Assembly: GCA_037974665.1 (NCBI GenBank)
Contig: CM075770.1
Location: 63,623,850-63,687,849, forward strand
Reading direction: 5' to 3'
DNA: 64,000 bases
Origin: Ehretia macrophylla
Lineage: Eukaryota > Streptophyta > Magnoliopsida > Boraginales > Ehretiaceae
In this document: piece by piece, positions 12,472-24,897 of the stretch
How positions within the stretch are numbered: the stretch's first letter is position 1
How the letters are laid out: each line of letters begins with the position of its first letter
Translations under genes and position numbers: made by a program
Notes under the pieces: model-generated
What the model saw: the letters and a program-made list of their open reading frames with translations, nothing else
Told to the model about the DNA's origin: nothing
Database searches by the model: none

Positions 12472-13390
12472 CGTTACTCGATTTGTTTCTTATAATTGCA
12501 TACCTTATTATTTGTAATACGTGACATGTTCTCAAAAAGAGTTTTCATAAATTGAACCGGAAAACGAGTTTCAAAATGTATTTCTCGTTCCCCCTCGCTG
12601 AGTTCATAAGGACTCACCCTCTTTTCATCACAGGTAAAGAAGAACAGGTACAGGTACCCGAGGACGGTGTGTCTAACGATGAACCCCTGGAGTGATTGCC
12701 TGTCTTGTGTGCCTTGCGTGATTGTGGCTATTTGTGAACTATGCTACTTGAAGACTATTTCTTTTATGTTGCTCGTTGTTTATTGATATAAATGACCCCG
12801 TTGTAATTTGGGTCTAATTCTGAGATTGTACTATCTATAACCGGACGAACTTTTATTTGGTTGTTTGCTTCGTTTTCTTAATTAGTAGTTATTGTAGGCA
12901 TTCAAACCACTAGATGAACAATCAACTAAGTTAATTCTATCTAATTTCACTTAGGTGTTCATTTGCAAACTAAAAGATAATAGGTACTTGCATGATAGGA
13001 AATTGAAAAATAAACGGGGCATAGTTATCATGTTAGGCTTATTAACCAAATGAGAGTTTCAAGATAAACTAGTAGGCAAATTGGTTGGTGACAAATAGGA
13101 GTCCTTAATGAAATTGGATTAATGATTGGAATAATTGAGGCGTTTAGAGAATTAGATCAAACCAAATAGTCCAATTACAGCCGTTATGTTGCCGATTTTC
13201 CGGAAAACTTTGGAGTTTAGGCTAAAAACAATAAGTGTTAAATCTTTATAAACAGTTAAGTACGAGACGTGACTTGAATGTTTAGTTCACACCCTAGTCT
13301 AACCTTATTGGCTGGGTTGGGGCGTGACAATCTCTCTGGGCAGGGACTGTGAACTATCAACACATAGAGGATTTGTGCCCACAATATGAC

Positions 13391-13509
13391 CGGTGCGATC
13401 ATACCAACACTAATGCACCGGATCCCATCAGAACTCCGAAGTTAAGCGTGCTTGGGCGAGAGTAGTACTAGAATGGTTGACCCCCTGGGAAGTCCTCACG
13501 TTGCACCCC
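13391..13509 (+). rRNA. 5S rRNA gene, array copy 3
   Basis: Full-length 119 nt. Six differences: G1C, G17A, G82A, G87T, G108A, T109C. Two of them fall in box C of the internal promoter. Confidence 0.93.
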
Positions 13510-14068
13510 TTTTTTCAATTTTTTTTCCTCGGTTAGGCTTGCCAAGATGCTTTATCCATCATATTTCTATTATTGAATCCCACGGCACCTTGGGCAAGAC
13601 AACTTCGCTTCATGTAGAGGTTGGGCCTGCAAATCGAGGGCGTGGGGATTATGACTAGGTCTCCGTCACTCCGGCGACCATAACTTCTGATCAATAAGGA
13701 GTTATGCAGTGTACAGCATACCATTAGAAAGCTCTCCGAGAGCTCTACGATGGGGGCAGCAAGCCTTCTTGGCTGCACCTATTTTCGGAGCCCAAAATCT
13801 AACATTTTCATCAGTTTCGGGCCATTTTTCTTTGTTTGCGCAGTTTTTCCATCCCGAATCATACGTCGTGAGCTGCGAAAAGGATGACAACCTAACTCGT
13901 GGGACATCATAAGGCCCTACAACGCGTCGATATCACGTCTTGTGAGGATACTGCGTTGTTGAAGCGGATGGGTTCTCGTTAAGCCAATTGGGCCTTATGA
14001 ATGGGCCATCTCTCTGGCCTGAGACAATGAACCATCTACACATAAGGGATTTGTACCCATAACATGAC

Positions 14069-14187
14069 GGGTGAGATCATAACAGCACTAATTCACTGGA
14101 TCCCATCAGAACTCCGAAGTTAAGCGTGCTTGGGCGAGAGTAGTACTAGGATGGGTGACCCCTTGGGAAGTCCTCGTGTTGCACCCC
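14069..14187 (+). rRNA. 5S rRNA gene, array copy 4
   Basis: Full-length 119 nt with five differences (C6A, C14A, G25T, C29T, C95T). The internal promoter elements are otherwise intact; one of the better preserved copies. Confidence 0.94.
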
Positions 14188-14735
14188 CCCTTTTCAATAT
14201 TTTTCGCCCCGGTTAGGCTTGCCAAGATGCTTTATCCATAACATTTCTATTACCAAATCCCACGGCACCTTAGGCACGACAACTTTGCTTCACGTAGAGG
14301 TTGGGCCCGTAAACCGAGTGCATGGGGCTGGTGACCAGGTCTCCGTCGCTCCGGAACCCACAACTTTTGATCCGTAAGGAGTTACACGGCGCACAGCATA
14401 CTATTAGAAAGCTCTCCGAGAGCTCCACGACGAAAGAAGCAAGCTTGTTCGGCTGCACCTATTTTCGGAGCCCAAATTCGAACGTTTTCATCAGTTTCTG
14501 GCCACTTTTCTGCTTTTGCACTATTTTTCCATCCCGAATCGTACGTCGTGAGTCGCTGACAGGACGACAACCTAACTCGCATGATATTATATGGCCCTAC
14601 AATGCGTCGATGTCACGTCTTGTAAGGATGCAGCGTTGTTGAAGCGGATGGGTTCTTGTTAAGCCAATTGGGCCTTTTGAATGGGCCATCTCTCTGGGCT
14701 GGGACTGTGAACAGTCAACACATAAGGGATTTCTA

Positions 14736-14740
14736 CCCTC
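14736..14740 (+). repeat. Target-site duplication of element B, left copy (CCCTC)
   Basis: CCCTC precedes the LTR here and CCCTT (24766-24770) follows the element. These differ at one base and lie in the normal spacer context GTGCCCTCAACATGAC just upstream of a 5S gene, consistent with a 5-bp duplication that has acquired one mutation. Confidence 0.7.
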
Positions 14741-17229
14741 TGTCACGCCCCGACCCAACCCCCAAGCTAAAGGTTAAGTCCGGACCCGACACACGGACAG
14801 AGTCTCCCCTGTACCGTGGACATTCCAAAAACCTGTAAACACTTAAACCAAGTCCCAACAATACAATACAAGCTTTTCTTAATTAAACAACAAAGCTATA
14901 AGGCCATCCGAGCCTTATGGTACACAATAGCTCCAAAACACACAAGCATGCGAGAACTTGTTGTTAGCATAGTTTTATAATCATAACATTCTAGAAAATC
15001 AATCAAACAACTTAAAGGATAACGCATTCTACATTAACCATCCACTCCCAAGCATGCAAGGAAATAAAGGCAAGAATAAAAGTTATTACAAGACATGGCT
15101 TCCAATTCTACACCACAATCTACTATCCTTCAATTTGCACAACAAACATATACATAGCCCTTAGGCCACAAAATAGTACATAAATCAATTAGTTGAACTT
15201 TCCACATAGTAGCAAATTCATTAACCACCTCAAGCTATCAGGCACAGCAACTAAGGTAAAGGCTCAATCTGAACTTCTTCTTCCTCAACTAAATCAACAA
15301 GCTGGGGATCACCCTCAGCGTCTCCTGAAACAGATATCGAGGTATGAGCAACCACTGTTTCCCAGTGAGGGATATAGTCCCGGGGTGTGCAATGCAACAT
15401 ATAATACAATTATACAACAGTAACACTTAGACAATTAAAGAAACAACGATAACTTAAATAACCACACATTTAAAAGGATATGTTTCAACAATCCCCTATA
15501 CACCAATCTTCACTGGTCTTCAATCACGATCCACGAACCACGAGCACGATCACGATAAGCCGGCATAACCCCAATCACTCCAGTGGGTGTACTCCAGATG
15601 TACCCCGAATCCTACGACCCAACATCCCCTGGCAATCTCCGGACCAGGCGAATGAGGGAATAGGGTACGGAGTTTGAATATCCACCGGCAAGCCCTCTGC
15701 CGCCCAGCCGATATTCAACACATCCGCCCCTGACACTATGGTTGCGCAACCACTATGCAATGCACTTAACGATGGCAAGTTAATAGCAATAATATAAGCA
15801 TTAACACATATGAGGATCAACAAAGTAGGTTGACCTCGATGCAATCAGAATAGAACAATTATATAAGCAAATATGCAGTTTTGCAAAGAGACATTACAAA
15901 ATAACCATAGAATTATACCAAAAGCTCCAAATCAACTTAATATCACATATAAACACTCAAGAAGTCATCCCGTGCATTTAGAAGTGCGAGACAACCGAAA
16001 TTGCACTTAAACCCCTTTATTTTACAAACTATTTCTCTTCCAAACCAAAGTTAATGATATCATTTTCAAAGAAAACTCTCCCAACCTTCTAACTAACCCT
16101 CAAGGTACCCTCTCAACCCTATAACTCATTCAAATGCCCGCGTTTACCCCGAAAGCCCCAAATTTCCTATTATAGCTTCAAACCACACATACATGGTCTG
16201 GGCTTCAAACAAGGGATATCAAGGCATCTATAGCACCTAGGTAGCCTAAGGATACTAGAATTGAAGCCCGAATCCACCCGGATTCGCATTAACCCCAAAA
16301 GCCCCAAGTTAAAGTCGGCTATTTTCCATATTTAGGCGATTTAAGGGCAATGCAAGTGCACAGGGTTATTAGGTTACCTTCACTAGCACCTAAGGCGTCT
16401 ATTAGGAGCATTAAATCAAGCTAATTCGAGCAATTACACAAAACCCTAGAAAAAACGTCATTATTCACCCTAAAAATCAAACTAACGATTCTAACCGTTT
16501 AAATTGCGAAACGACAGCTCAAATATGTTCTCTAGCATTCATATAGATGGTATATTAGCATAGATAACTCATACAATAGCATTTGATCACATTTTCAACA
16601 AATCAAGAAATTGACAACTATTTAGAAATGCAAAAACAAGCCGTGAAATCCCTCACCAATACGCGTAGGAGCACCTAGGAACCTTGCAAACACCCTACAC
16701 TAGTTGCTCAAGGCTTGGCTTGGCTTGAATTGATGATTTGATGAAGCAAAATCTCCAAATGCACAAGAGAGGGGCTGTCGGGTTTGGGGCACTGTTCACT
16801 ACTGAAATTTTTGTGTTTTTGTGCTAAAATGTGCTTATGTTATGTTTTAATAGGTAAGTCTTGAGGTGGGTTAAGTTTGGGTGCTTAAGGTGGTTTATTT
16901 TAATGCGCGTTGCTAGCTCAAAACGAGGCTAATGTGTAAAACATAGGCTAGCTAATTAAATTTCTAAGTTATGTTACGTAACACTATTCACTCAACTACA
17001 AAAATCATTTTCTAAACGAGCCCTCCTAACGCCTTTAGCTCAAATGCACATTTTTCCCACTACTTTTACAATTAATATGATTTAATAAAAATGCTAATTA
17101 ACTAATAGAAAGCAGTTTAAAAACGGAGTGAATAGTAGTCACAAAAGTCAGTTAGTAAGGCACAGAGATAAATGCGCAAACAAGGGATGCAACAGTAATT
17201 AAATGCATGGCTAAATCTCGGGCATCACA
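14741..17229 (-). repeat. Left (3') LTR of element B, 2,489 bp
   Basis: Starts TGTCACGCCCCGACC and ends GGGCATCACA. It matches the right LTR closely with no net length change. A 100-bp sample near 14930-15030 showed about six or seven substitutions and long stretches elsewhere showed almost none. The hairpin module is at 15585-15606. The pol frame runs 78 nt into this LTR before its stop. Confidence 0.95.
15585..15606 (-). other. Conserved LTR hairpin module (left LTR of B; representative)
   Basis: GGG-T-GTAC, a 7-nt loop, then GTACCCC: a 7-bp stem with one bulged T. Also at 5702, 12206 (inverted), 23121, 32096, 36312, 42855, 52841 and 56166. It is followed by the motif CCTACGACCCAAC in both LTR families. 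Confidence 0.75.
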
Positions 17230-17850
17230 TCCTCTCCCCCTTAAACTAATTGCGTCCACGCAATTCTTACTTGATTCGGCGAATAACTCCGGATACCGTT
17301 CCCGCATCTGATCCTCTCTTTCCCATGTCGCATCCTCTACTCCGTGATGATCCCACAAAACTTTAACCATCGGAATGCTTTTAGTCCTCAGCTCCTGAAC
17401 TTTATGATCAACAATTCGAAGAGGTTTCTCTGTGTAGGTCAAAGTTTCACTGATTTTTAGTGGTTCCGGCTCAAGTATGTGAGAGGGATCTGGCTGATAC
17501 TTCCGAAGCATGGAAACATGGAATACGTCATGAATTCTGCCCAGACTAGGAGGTAAACCTAGACGGTAAGCCAAATCACCAACAGTTTCAGTTATCTCAA
17601 ATGGTTCCACATATCGAGGACTGAGTTTACCTCCTTTACCATGCCGAATCAAACCCTTGCGAGGAGAAATTTTCAGAAATACCCGGTCCCCTACAGTAAA
17701 TTTCAGATCACGACGTCGTCTATCTGTATAACTCTTTTGCCGGCTCTGTGCTGTAAGCATTCTTTTTCTGATAAGCTGCACATGATCAATCATTTTGTTC
17801 ATTTTAGGTAAGAGAGTAGGGTCGATAGTCTTCATCTCGCCAACATCATC
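17152..17850 (-). pseudogene. Element B integrase C-terminus and chromodomain
   Basis: The last part of the gag-pol frame, after a TAG at 17848-17850 where the family has Trp (SPLY*DD). It contains the integrase C-terminal GPY-like region ([20 protein letters not shown], then SPRYVEPFEI) and a chromodomain-like module near 17270-17350 with [19 protein letters not shown]. The chromodomain of chromoviruses is thought to direct integration to chromatin carrying repressive histone marks. The frame crosses the polypurine tract and stops at 17152 inside the LTR. Confidence 0.88.
17230..17243 (-). other. Polypurine tract of element B
   Basis: The minus strand reads AAGGGGGAGAGGA directly before the 3' LTR start TGTGATGCCC. 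Confidence 0.88.
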
Positions 17851-18420
17851 CTAGTAGAGAGGAGACCGGCATTTACGCCCATAAAGTGCCTCATAAGGAG
17901 CCATACCAATAGTAGCTTGGTAACTATTGTTGTAGGCGAACTCTGCTAGCGGCAAATACTTCTCCCAACTCTTACCGAAGTCCAGAATACAAGCGGGGAA
18001 CATATCCTCAAGGATCAAGATAGTTCTCTCGGATTGACCATATGTCTGAGGATGATAAGCTGTACTGAAATTCAAATTCGTGCCCAAAGCTTTCTGAATC
18101 TTCTGCCAGAACTGAGATGTGAATCTGGGATCTCTATCTGACACGATACTCTTTGGAATTCCATGTAGTCGGACAACATTCTCAATATACAACTCTGCCA
18201 GTTTATCAAGAGAATCAGACTTCTTTTTAGCAATAAAATGAGAAGTCTTGGTCAGTCTATCCACAATAACCCAGACTGAGTCATTACCCCTCGAAGACCT
18301 CGGTAAATCTGATACGAAATCCATAGTAATATGATCCCATTTCCAAACAGGAATAGCCAAAGGTTGCAACAACCCTGCAGGTCTCTGATGTTCTGTTTTA
18401 ACTTTCTGTCAAGTAAGGCA
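17851..18420 (-). pseudogene. Element B integrase catalytic core
   Basis: Same frame as the upstream pol. It holds the first catalytic Asp in ITMDFVSDLP, the second in SDRDPRF and the Glu in GQSERT, i.e. the D,D-35-E triad of retroviral-type integrases. At 18409-18411 TGA replaces the last Cys of the HHCC zinc finger (CLT*Q, where E and F keep CLTC). The usual D before GQSER is Y here. The piece ends at the TAG at 17848. Confidence 0.9.
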
Positions 18421-21003
18421 TCAAGGAACATAGTCAGCAATTTCTCTCTTCATATTATTCCACCAGAAGTTCTGCTTCAAATCTTTATACATTTTCGTAC
18501 TGCCTGGATGGATAGTATATCTAGAACTGTGTGCCTCAGCAAGAATATCCTTCTTCAGAGTTGGATCATTCGGAATACAGATTCTACGTTTGAATTTGAG
18601 AATACCATCGTCGTGCAGTTTGAAATCCGACTCTCTCCCTTTAGAATTCTCTAAAACTTTCAACAATTGAAGATCAGCCTGTTGAGCTTCTCGAATCCTG
18701 GATAACAACAGAGATTGAATCTGCAAACTTGCAAATTGAATACCAGAATTTGAAGTACTAGGCTTCCATAAGCACAATTCTTCCATGAATTCCCAATTCT
18801 TGATAATCAAGCTAGCAACAGTAGCCTTTCGGCTCAAAGCATCGGCAACAATATTGGCCTTACTTGGAAGATAGTTAATGGTGCAGTTATAGTCCTCAAG
18901 TAATTCCAGCCAACACCTCTGCCTCATGTTCAACTCTTTCTGTGAAAACAGATATTTCAAGCTCTTATGATCGGTGAAGATTTCAAATTTGTTGCCCCAG
19001 AGATAATGACGCCATTTCTTTAATGCAAGAATGATAGCTACAAGCTCAAGATCATGAGTCGGATAGTTGAGTTCATAAGGTTTCAGTTTCCTGGAAGCAT
19101 AAGCAATAACCCTGCCATTCTGCATCAATACACAACACAGACCTTCCTTCGAAGCATCACTATAGATCACCAGATTATCATAACCCTCAGGTAAAGCAAG
19201 AATAGGAGCAGTGGTCAATCTCTTCTTCAATTCCTGGAAGCTAGCCTCGCATTTATCACTCCAGTCAAATACGGTTTTCTTCTGAGTAAGTTGAGTTAAA
19301 GGCCCTGCAATCTTAGAGAAATCCTTGACAAACCTCCGATAATACCCAGCTAAACCAAGGAAGCTACGAATCTCCGTGACAGTTTCAGGTCGTTTCCAAG
19401 ATAACACAACTTCAATCTTCGCTAGATCAACAGAAATACCATCCTGCGAGATAATATGGCCAAGAAAAGCAACTTGCTTAAGCCAGAATTCACATTTGCT
19501 AAACTTTGCAAATAACTGATGCTCCTGAAGAGTCTGCAACACAATTCTGAGATGTTGTTCATGCTCTGCTTCAGATTTGGAATAGACAAGAATATCATCA
19601 ATGAATATGACCACAAATTGATCCAGATAAGGACGGAATACCCTCTGCATTAAATCCATGAATGCGGCGGGAGCATTAGTAAGACCAAACGGCAAGACAA
19701 CAAACTCATAATGGCCATATCGAGTTCTGAAAGCAGTTTTAGGAACATCATCTTTCTTAATCCTCAGTTGATAATAGCCCTGCCTCAGATCAAATTTAGA
19801 GAATACCCTGGCGCCTTGCAACTGATCAAATAATTCTTCAATTAAAGGCAAAGGATATTTATTTTTAATGGTTACCTGATTAAGACCCCGATAATCAATG
19901 CATAGGCGAAGAGATCCGTCTTTCTTTTTAACGAATAGAACTGGTGCACCCCACGGTGAAGAACTCGGCTGAATGAATCCCTTCTCAAGCAAGCCCTGCA
20001 ATTGAACTTTCAATTCTTGCAACTCAGGTGGAGCCATTCTGTACGGAGTCCTAGAGATAGGTGAAGTCCCCGGCAATAAATCAATCATGAACTCTATCTC
20101 TCTATCAGGCGGTAACCCAGGTAATTCCTCAGGAAAGACCCCTGGAAACTCTCTCACGATAGGTACATCATTCAATTTCAATTGATCCCCAGGTTGATTA
20201 ATCAAATATGCAAGATAAGCCTCACAACCCTTGCTCAATAATTTAGATGCCCTAATAGAAGAAATAATAGGAGTTCCCGTAGATTTTCTACTACCAACTA
20301 TTTTAAGTACAGGCTGGTCAGGCATTTCTAGATACACAATCTTCTTTCTACAATCAAGCTGGGCATAATATTTACTTAACCAGTCCATCCCCAATATAAT
20401 TTCAAAGTCATTGAAGGGTAGGATAATCAAATCAGCAGGAAAAACACGACCCTCAATAAATATACTACATGCTCTGCAAATAGATCTAGTAACAAACTTC
20501 GGACCCATAGGAGTATAAACCACAATCTCATGCAACAATTTATCATGTTTCAATTTAGCATTTTGTGCACAAGTAGGAGTAATAAAAGAATGCGAAGCCC
20601 CGGAATCAATTAAAACCTTAACTGACTGATCATTAAGAAGAAAAATACCTTCTACCACAGTAGTAGTGTCCGGAAGCTCCTCAACATCCAAAGCAAATAC
20701 ACGGGCCTGACCTCGTGGTGGTGGTGTTGCAGCTGGTGCCCTGGTCTGAGAGTTCTGAGCTGATGTCTGACCCCTAGGGTTCTTAAATTTCTGACAGTCT
20801 TTAACCCTGTGCTGATCACTGCTGCAACCAGTACACTTGTTATGTTTTTTCCAACAAACATCCTCAGTGTGGCCTTGGCGCTGACAGAAGCTGCACTGCT
20901 GGTGACGTCTTGCAACAGTGCCTCCCGAAGGAGCTCTGTAAGTAGAGGTAGCTGAACTACCCTGCTGCGAACGGGAAACTGCTGGACGAAACTGACTCTG
21001 AGT
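18421..21003 (-). pseudogene. Element B zinc knuckles, protease, RT, RNase H and integrase N-terminus
   Basis: An open stretch of about 860 codons between two stops, in the same frame as gag. In order: two CCHC knuckles (about 20895-20780); retropepsin with DSGASHSF, catalytic Asp codon at 20605-20607; reverse transcriptase with [19 protein letters not shown] and catalytic FIDDILVYS (the two Asp codons at 19594-19599); RNase H with YSDAS (near 19155) and [10 protein letters not shown]; then the start of the integrase zinc finger with paired His. It ends in TGA at 18421-18423, where the family appears to have Arg. This is the longest intact coding stretch in the window and all catalytic motifs I looked for are present. 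Confidence 0.93.
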
Positions 21004-21924
21004 CTAACTCTGAACTGGTCGTGCCTGAGTCTGAGTAGGCCCTATGTAACTCTGAGTCTGCCTCGGCTGTGAACTCTGCCCAACTGATACAGCCTGCCCC
21101 TGGTACCCTTGACTCTGAGACTGAAACCGTTTACTCGATTGACTGGTCTCGACTAACACATCGGCCTTTCGTTTCTCATATCTCGAGGCAGCTCGGACTA
21201 CTGCAGCATAGTTAGGAAAATCATTTGAAGACAAGTTCAGCATAATATCCCTCCTCAAACCCAGGATGAACCTCTGGATCTTCATGTCCTCCGGCTGAAT
21301 TAAAGTTGGTGCATAACGGGAAAGCCGGGTAAAAGTAGCCTCGTATTGATCTACCGTCATACTTCCCTGCTTCAAGTTTATGAACTCAGTTTGTCGCCTC
21401 TCGCGGGCAACTACCGATATATATTTGTCTCGAAATTCTCGGACAAAGTCGGCCCACGAATGATGACCTCCCTCAGCTCCCCATTTCTCACTGATGGTAT
21501 TCCACCAATCTTCAGCATCACCCTCGAGAAGGAAAGTAGCATAAGTAATCTTCCTGTCATCATGGCACTTCAGTATTGCTGCCACTCTCTCAAACTTCCT
21601 TAGCCACATCTCAGCTTTCATATCGTCCGGCTCCCCAAAGAAAGTATAGGCCCCATGATGTATAAACCGATCATACAGATTCCCTCCGGTAGGACCACTA
21701 CCTCCGGCTCTCGCAGCCTGATTACCTCCAACGACCCCTGGCTGACCCTGTTGTGTAACAAACTGGGCGATAGTGTTCATAGCTGTGGCCATCGTGGCCA
21801 AGATCTGTGCAGTGCTCGGTTCTTGAACCTGCGGTGCATTTTCGGCCACCTCAGTTTCTTGCCCATGAACCCTCTCGGGTTCTCCACCCACATTCGGATT
21901 ATCAGCACGACGGTGAGGCCCCAT
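21004..21924 (-). pseudogene. Element B gag (capsid region)
   Basis: 306 codons from ATG at 21924. The capsid core has MWLRKFERV, LLEGDAEDWW and the tract DFVREFRDKY, then MTVDQYEATFTRLSRYA, the usual retrotransposon Gag domain. A TAG at 21004-21006 interrupts a Gln/Ser-rich linker (neighbouring codons are CAG), so CAG to TAG is likely. Downstream the same frame continues into zinc knuckles and protease, so gag and pol were one polyprotein. Confidence 0.92.
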
Positions 21925-22258
21925 CTCGGATAGCTAGAATGCAAAGTATTATGACAGGTATATATATGTATATATGCAATTTATAAATAAACACATAAAG
22001 AAAAGTCCAATTAGATTCACATAAAGTCAAGTACATAGAAGTTCAAATAAATATTCCACATTCTTGAAGTAAACATAAATCACTAGATCATACTTGACAT
22101 TCTAGACTCTTGATATTCTATTTCCATGCTAGCATGTTCATTCCTTATTCAAATTTCACTTAGGTCAATCAAAATCAAGGACTCATGTATTCACAAAATC
22201 ACATAACAAATCTCTACCCACAGACCGAGAAATTTAACCCGGCTTCATGCAATCTATA

Positions 22259-22270
22259 GCTCTGATACCA
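22259..22270 (-). other. Primer-binding site of element B (initiator Met tRNA)
   Basis: The minus strand reads TGGTATCAGAGC, six nucleotides from the end of the 5' LTR. Confidence 0.92.
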
Positions 22271-22276
22271 CTTAAT

Positions 22277-24765
22277 TGTCACGCCCCGACCCAACCCCCA
22301 AGCTAAAGGTTAAGTCCGGACCCGACACACGGACAGAGTCTCCCCTGTACCGTGGACATTCCAAAAACCTGTAAACACTTAAACCAAGTCCCAACAATAC
22401 AATACAAGCTTTTCTTAATTAAACAACAAAGCTATAAGGCCATCCGAGCCTTATGGTACACAATAGCTCCAAAACATACAAGCATGCGAGAACTTGTTGT
22501 CAGCATAGTTTTATAATCAAAACATTCTAGGAAATCAATAAAACAACTTAAAGGATAAAGCATTCTACATTAACCATCCACTCCCAAGCATGCAAGGAAA
22601 TAAAGGCAAGAATAAAAGTTATTACAAGACATGGCTTCCAATTCTACACCACAATCTACTATCCTTCAATTTGCACAACAAACATATACATAGCCCTTAG
22701 GCGACAAAATAGTACATAAATCAATTAGTTGGACTTTCCACAGAGCAGCAAAATCATTAACCACCTCAAGCTATCAGGCACAGCAACTAAGATAAAGGCT
22801 CAATCTGAACTTCTTTTTCCTCAACTAAATCAACAAGCTGGGGATCACCCTCAGCGTCTCCTGAAACAGATATCGAGGTATGAGCAACCACTGTTGCCCA
22901 GTGAGGGATATAGTCCCGGGGCGTGCAATGCAACATATAATACAATTATACAACAATAACACTTAGACAATTAAAGAAACAATGATAACTTAAATAACCA
23001 CACATTTAAAAGGATACGTTTCAACAATCCCCTATACACCAATCTTCACTAGTCTTCAATCACGATCCACGAACCACGAGCACGATCACGATAAGCCGGC
23101 ATAACCCCAATCACTCCAGTGGGTGTACTCCGGATGTACCCCGAATCCTACGACCCAACATCCCCTGGCAATCTCCGGACCAGGCGAATGAGGGAATAGG
23201 GTACGGAGTTTCAATCTCCACCGGCAACCCCTCTGCCGCCCAGCCGATATTCAACACATCCACCCCTGACACTATGGTTGCGCAACCACTATGCAATGCA
23301 CTTAACGATGGCAAGTTAATAGCAATAATATAAGCATTAACACATATGAGGATCAACAAAGTAGGTTGACCTCGATGCAATCAGAATAGAACAATTATAT
23401 AAGCAAATATGCAGTTTTGCAAAGAGACATTACAAAATAACCATAGAATTATACCAAAAGCTCCAAATCAACTTAATATCACATATAAACACTCAAGAAG
23501 TCATGCCGTGCGTTTAGAAGTACGAGACAACCGAAATTGAACTTACACCCCTTTATTTTCCAAACTATTTCTCTTCCAAACCAAAGTTAATGATTTCATT
23601 TTCAAAGGAAACTCTCCCAACCTTCTAACTAACCCTCAAGGTACCCTCTCAACCCTCTAACTCATTCAAATGCCCGCGTTTATCCCGAAAGCCCCAAATT
23701 TTCTATTATGGCTTTAAACCACACATATATGGTCCGGGCTTCAAACAAGGGATATCAAGGCATCTATAGCACCTAGGTAGCCTAAGGATACTAGAATTGA
23801 AGCCCGAATCCACCCGGATTCGCATTAACCCCAAAAGCCCCAAGTTAAAGTCGGCTATTTTCCATATTTAGGCGATTTAAGGGCAATGCAAGTGCACGGG
23901 GTTATTAGGTTACCTTCACTAGCACCTAAGGCGTCTATTAGGAGCATTAAATCAAGCTAATTCGAGCAATTACACAAAACCCTAGAAAAAATGTCACTAT
24001 TCATCCTAAAAATCAAACTAACGATTCTAACCGTTTAAATTGTGAAACGACAGCTCAAATATGTTCTCTAGCATTCATGTAGATGGTATATTAGCATAGA
24101 TAACTCATACAATAGCATTTGATCACATTTTCAACAAATCAAGAAATTGACAACTATTTAGAAATGCAAAAACAAGCCGTGAAATCCCTCACCAATACGC
24201 GTAGGAGCACCTAGGAACCTTGCAAACACCCTACACTAGTTGCTCAAGGCTTGGCTTGGCTTGAATTGATGATTTGATGAAGCAAAATCTCCAAATGCAC
24301 AAGAGAGGGGCTGTCGGGTTTGGGGCACTGTTCACTGCTGAAATTTTTGTGTTTTTGTGCTAAAATGTGCTTATGTTATGTTTTAATAGGTAAGTCTTGA
24401 GGTGGGTTAAGTTTGGGTGCTTAAGGTGGTTTATTTTAATGCGCGTTGCTAGCTCAAAACGAGGCTAATGTGTAAAACATAGGCTAGCTAATTAAATTTC
24501 TAAGTTATGTTACGTAACACTATTCACTCAACTACAAAAATCATTTTCTAAACGAGCCCTCCTAACGCCTTTAGCTCAAATGCACATTTTTCCCACTACT
24601 TTTACAATTAATATGATTTAATAAAAATGCTAATTAACTAATAGAAAGCAGTTTAAAAACGGGGTGAATAGTAGTCACAAAAGTCAGTTAGTAAGGCACA
24701 GAAATAAATGCGCAAACAAGGGATGCAACAGTAATTAAATGCATGGCTAAATCTCGGGCGTCACA
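22277..24765 (-). repeat. Right (5') LTR of element B, 2,489 bp
   Basis: Starts TGTCACGCCCCGACC and ends GGGCGTCACA. Same length as the left LTR. The hairpin module is at 23121-23142. It would supply the element's promoter, reading toward lower coordinates. Confidence 0.95.
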
Positions 24766-24778
24766 CCCTTAACATGAC

Positions 24779-24897
24779 AGGTGTGATCATACCAGCACTA
24801 ATGCACCGGATCCTATCAGAACTCTGAAGATAAGCATGCTTGGGCGAGAGTAGTACTAGGATGGGTGACCCCTTGGGAAGTCCTCGTGTTGCACCCC
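24779..24897 (+). rRNA. 5S rRNA gene, array copy 5
   Basis: Full-length 119 nt; seven differences, including G1A and C6T in helix I and T52A in box A. Element B lies 13 bp upstream, so it has lost its own upstream spacer apart from the duplicated target bases. Confidence 0.93.

Larger units (their letters stand above)
9662..13329 (+). repeat. LTR fragment C, opposite orientation, truncated at its left end
   Basis: Homologous to the reverse complement of the A/E/F/G LTRs; it ends GGGGCGTGACA at 13329. The expected TGTGAGGCC terminus is missing. Homology starts near the CCTAGGAATCCG motif, which in LTR G lies about 410 bp inside the LTR. The left junction merges with 5S spacer (unit position about +267) and the right flank resumes near +618, so about 350 bp of spacer was lost and there is no target-site duplication. 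Inside are a 184-bp tandem duplication (about 11702-12069) and a 72-bp one (about 12328-12471). The conserved hairpin is at 12206-12227. It is the only LTR here oriented to the plus strand. Confidence 0.88.
13330..14740 (+). repeat. 5S rDNA array block II (copies 3-4)
   Basis: Two full-length 5S genes 678 bp apart with their spacers, between the right end of LTR C and the left end of element B. The block stops about 10 bp short of where the next 5S gene would begin; that gene (copy 5) appears beyond element B. Confidence 0.92.
14741..24765 (-). mobile_element. Element B: full-length Ty3/gypsy chromovirus (Tekay/Del-like), about 10.0 kb
   Basis: Complete on the minus strand: two LTRs of exactly 2,489 bp (14741-17229 and 22277-24765), PBS beside the right LTR, PPT beside the left LTR. 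Between them is one reading frame in the order gag, zinc knuckles, protease, RT, RNase H, integrase, chromodomain, as in chromoviruses. I found no frameshift; four nonsense codons interrupt it. Outside its first dozen bases and a shared hairpin module, its LTR is unlike that of the other elements, so it is a separate family. It sits about 10 bp upstream of 5S copy 5. The equal LTR lengths and few LTR differences suggest it is one of the younger insertions. It cannot now make a full polyprotein. Confidence 0.95.

Noticed and set aside
12230-12517. A 95-codon ORF in LTR C with an internal protein repeat.
   Set aside because: The repeat comes from the 72-bp tandem DNA duplication, a multiple of three. 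The same region in other LTRs has no maintained frame.
20652-20915. An 87-codon minus-strand ORF over the B zinc-knuckle region, and similar ones at 40494-40730 and 62757-63017.
   Set aside because: They are in a different frame from gag-pol. The real frame there encodes the CCHC knuckles, so these are shadows.
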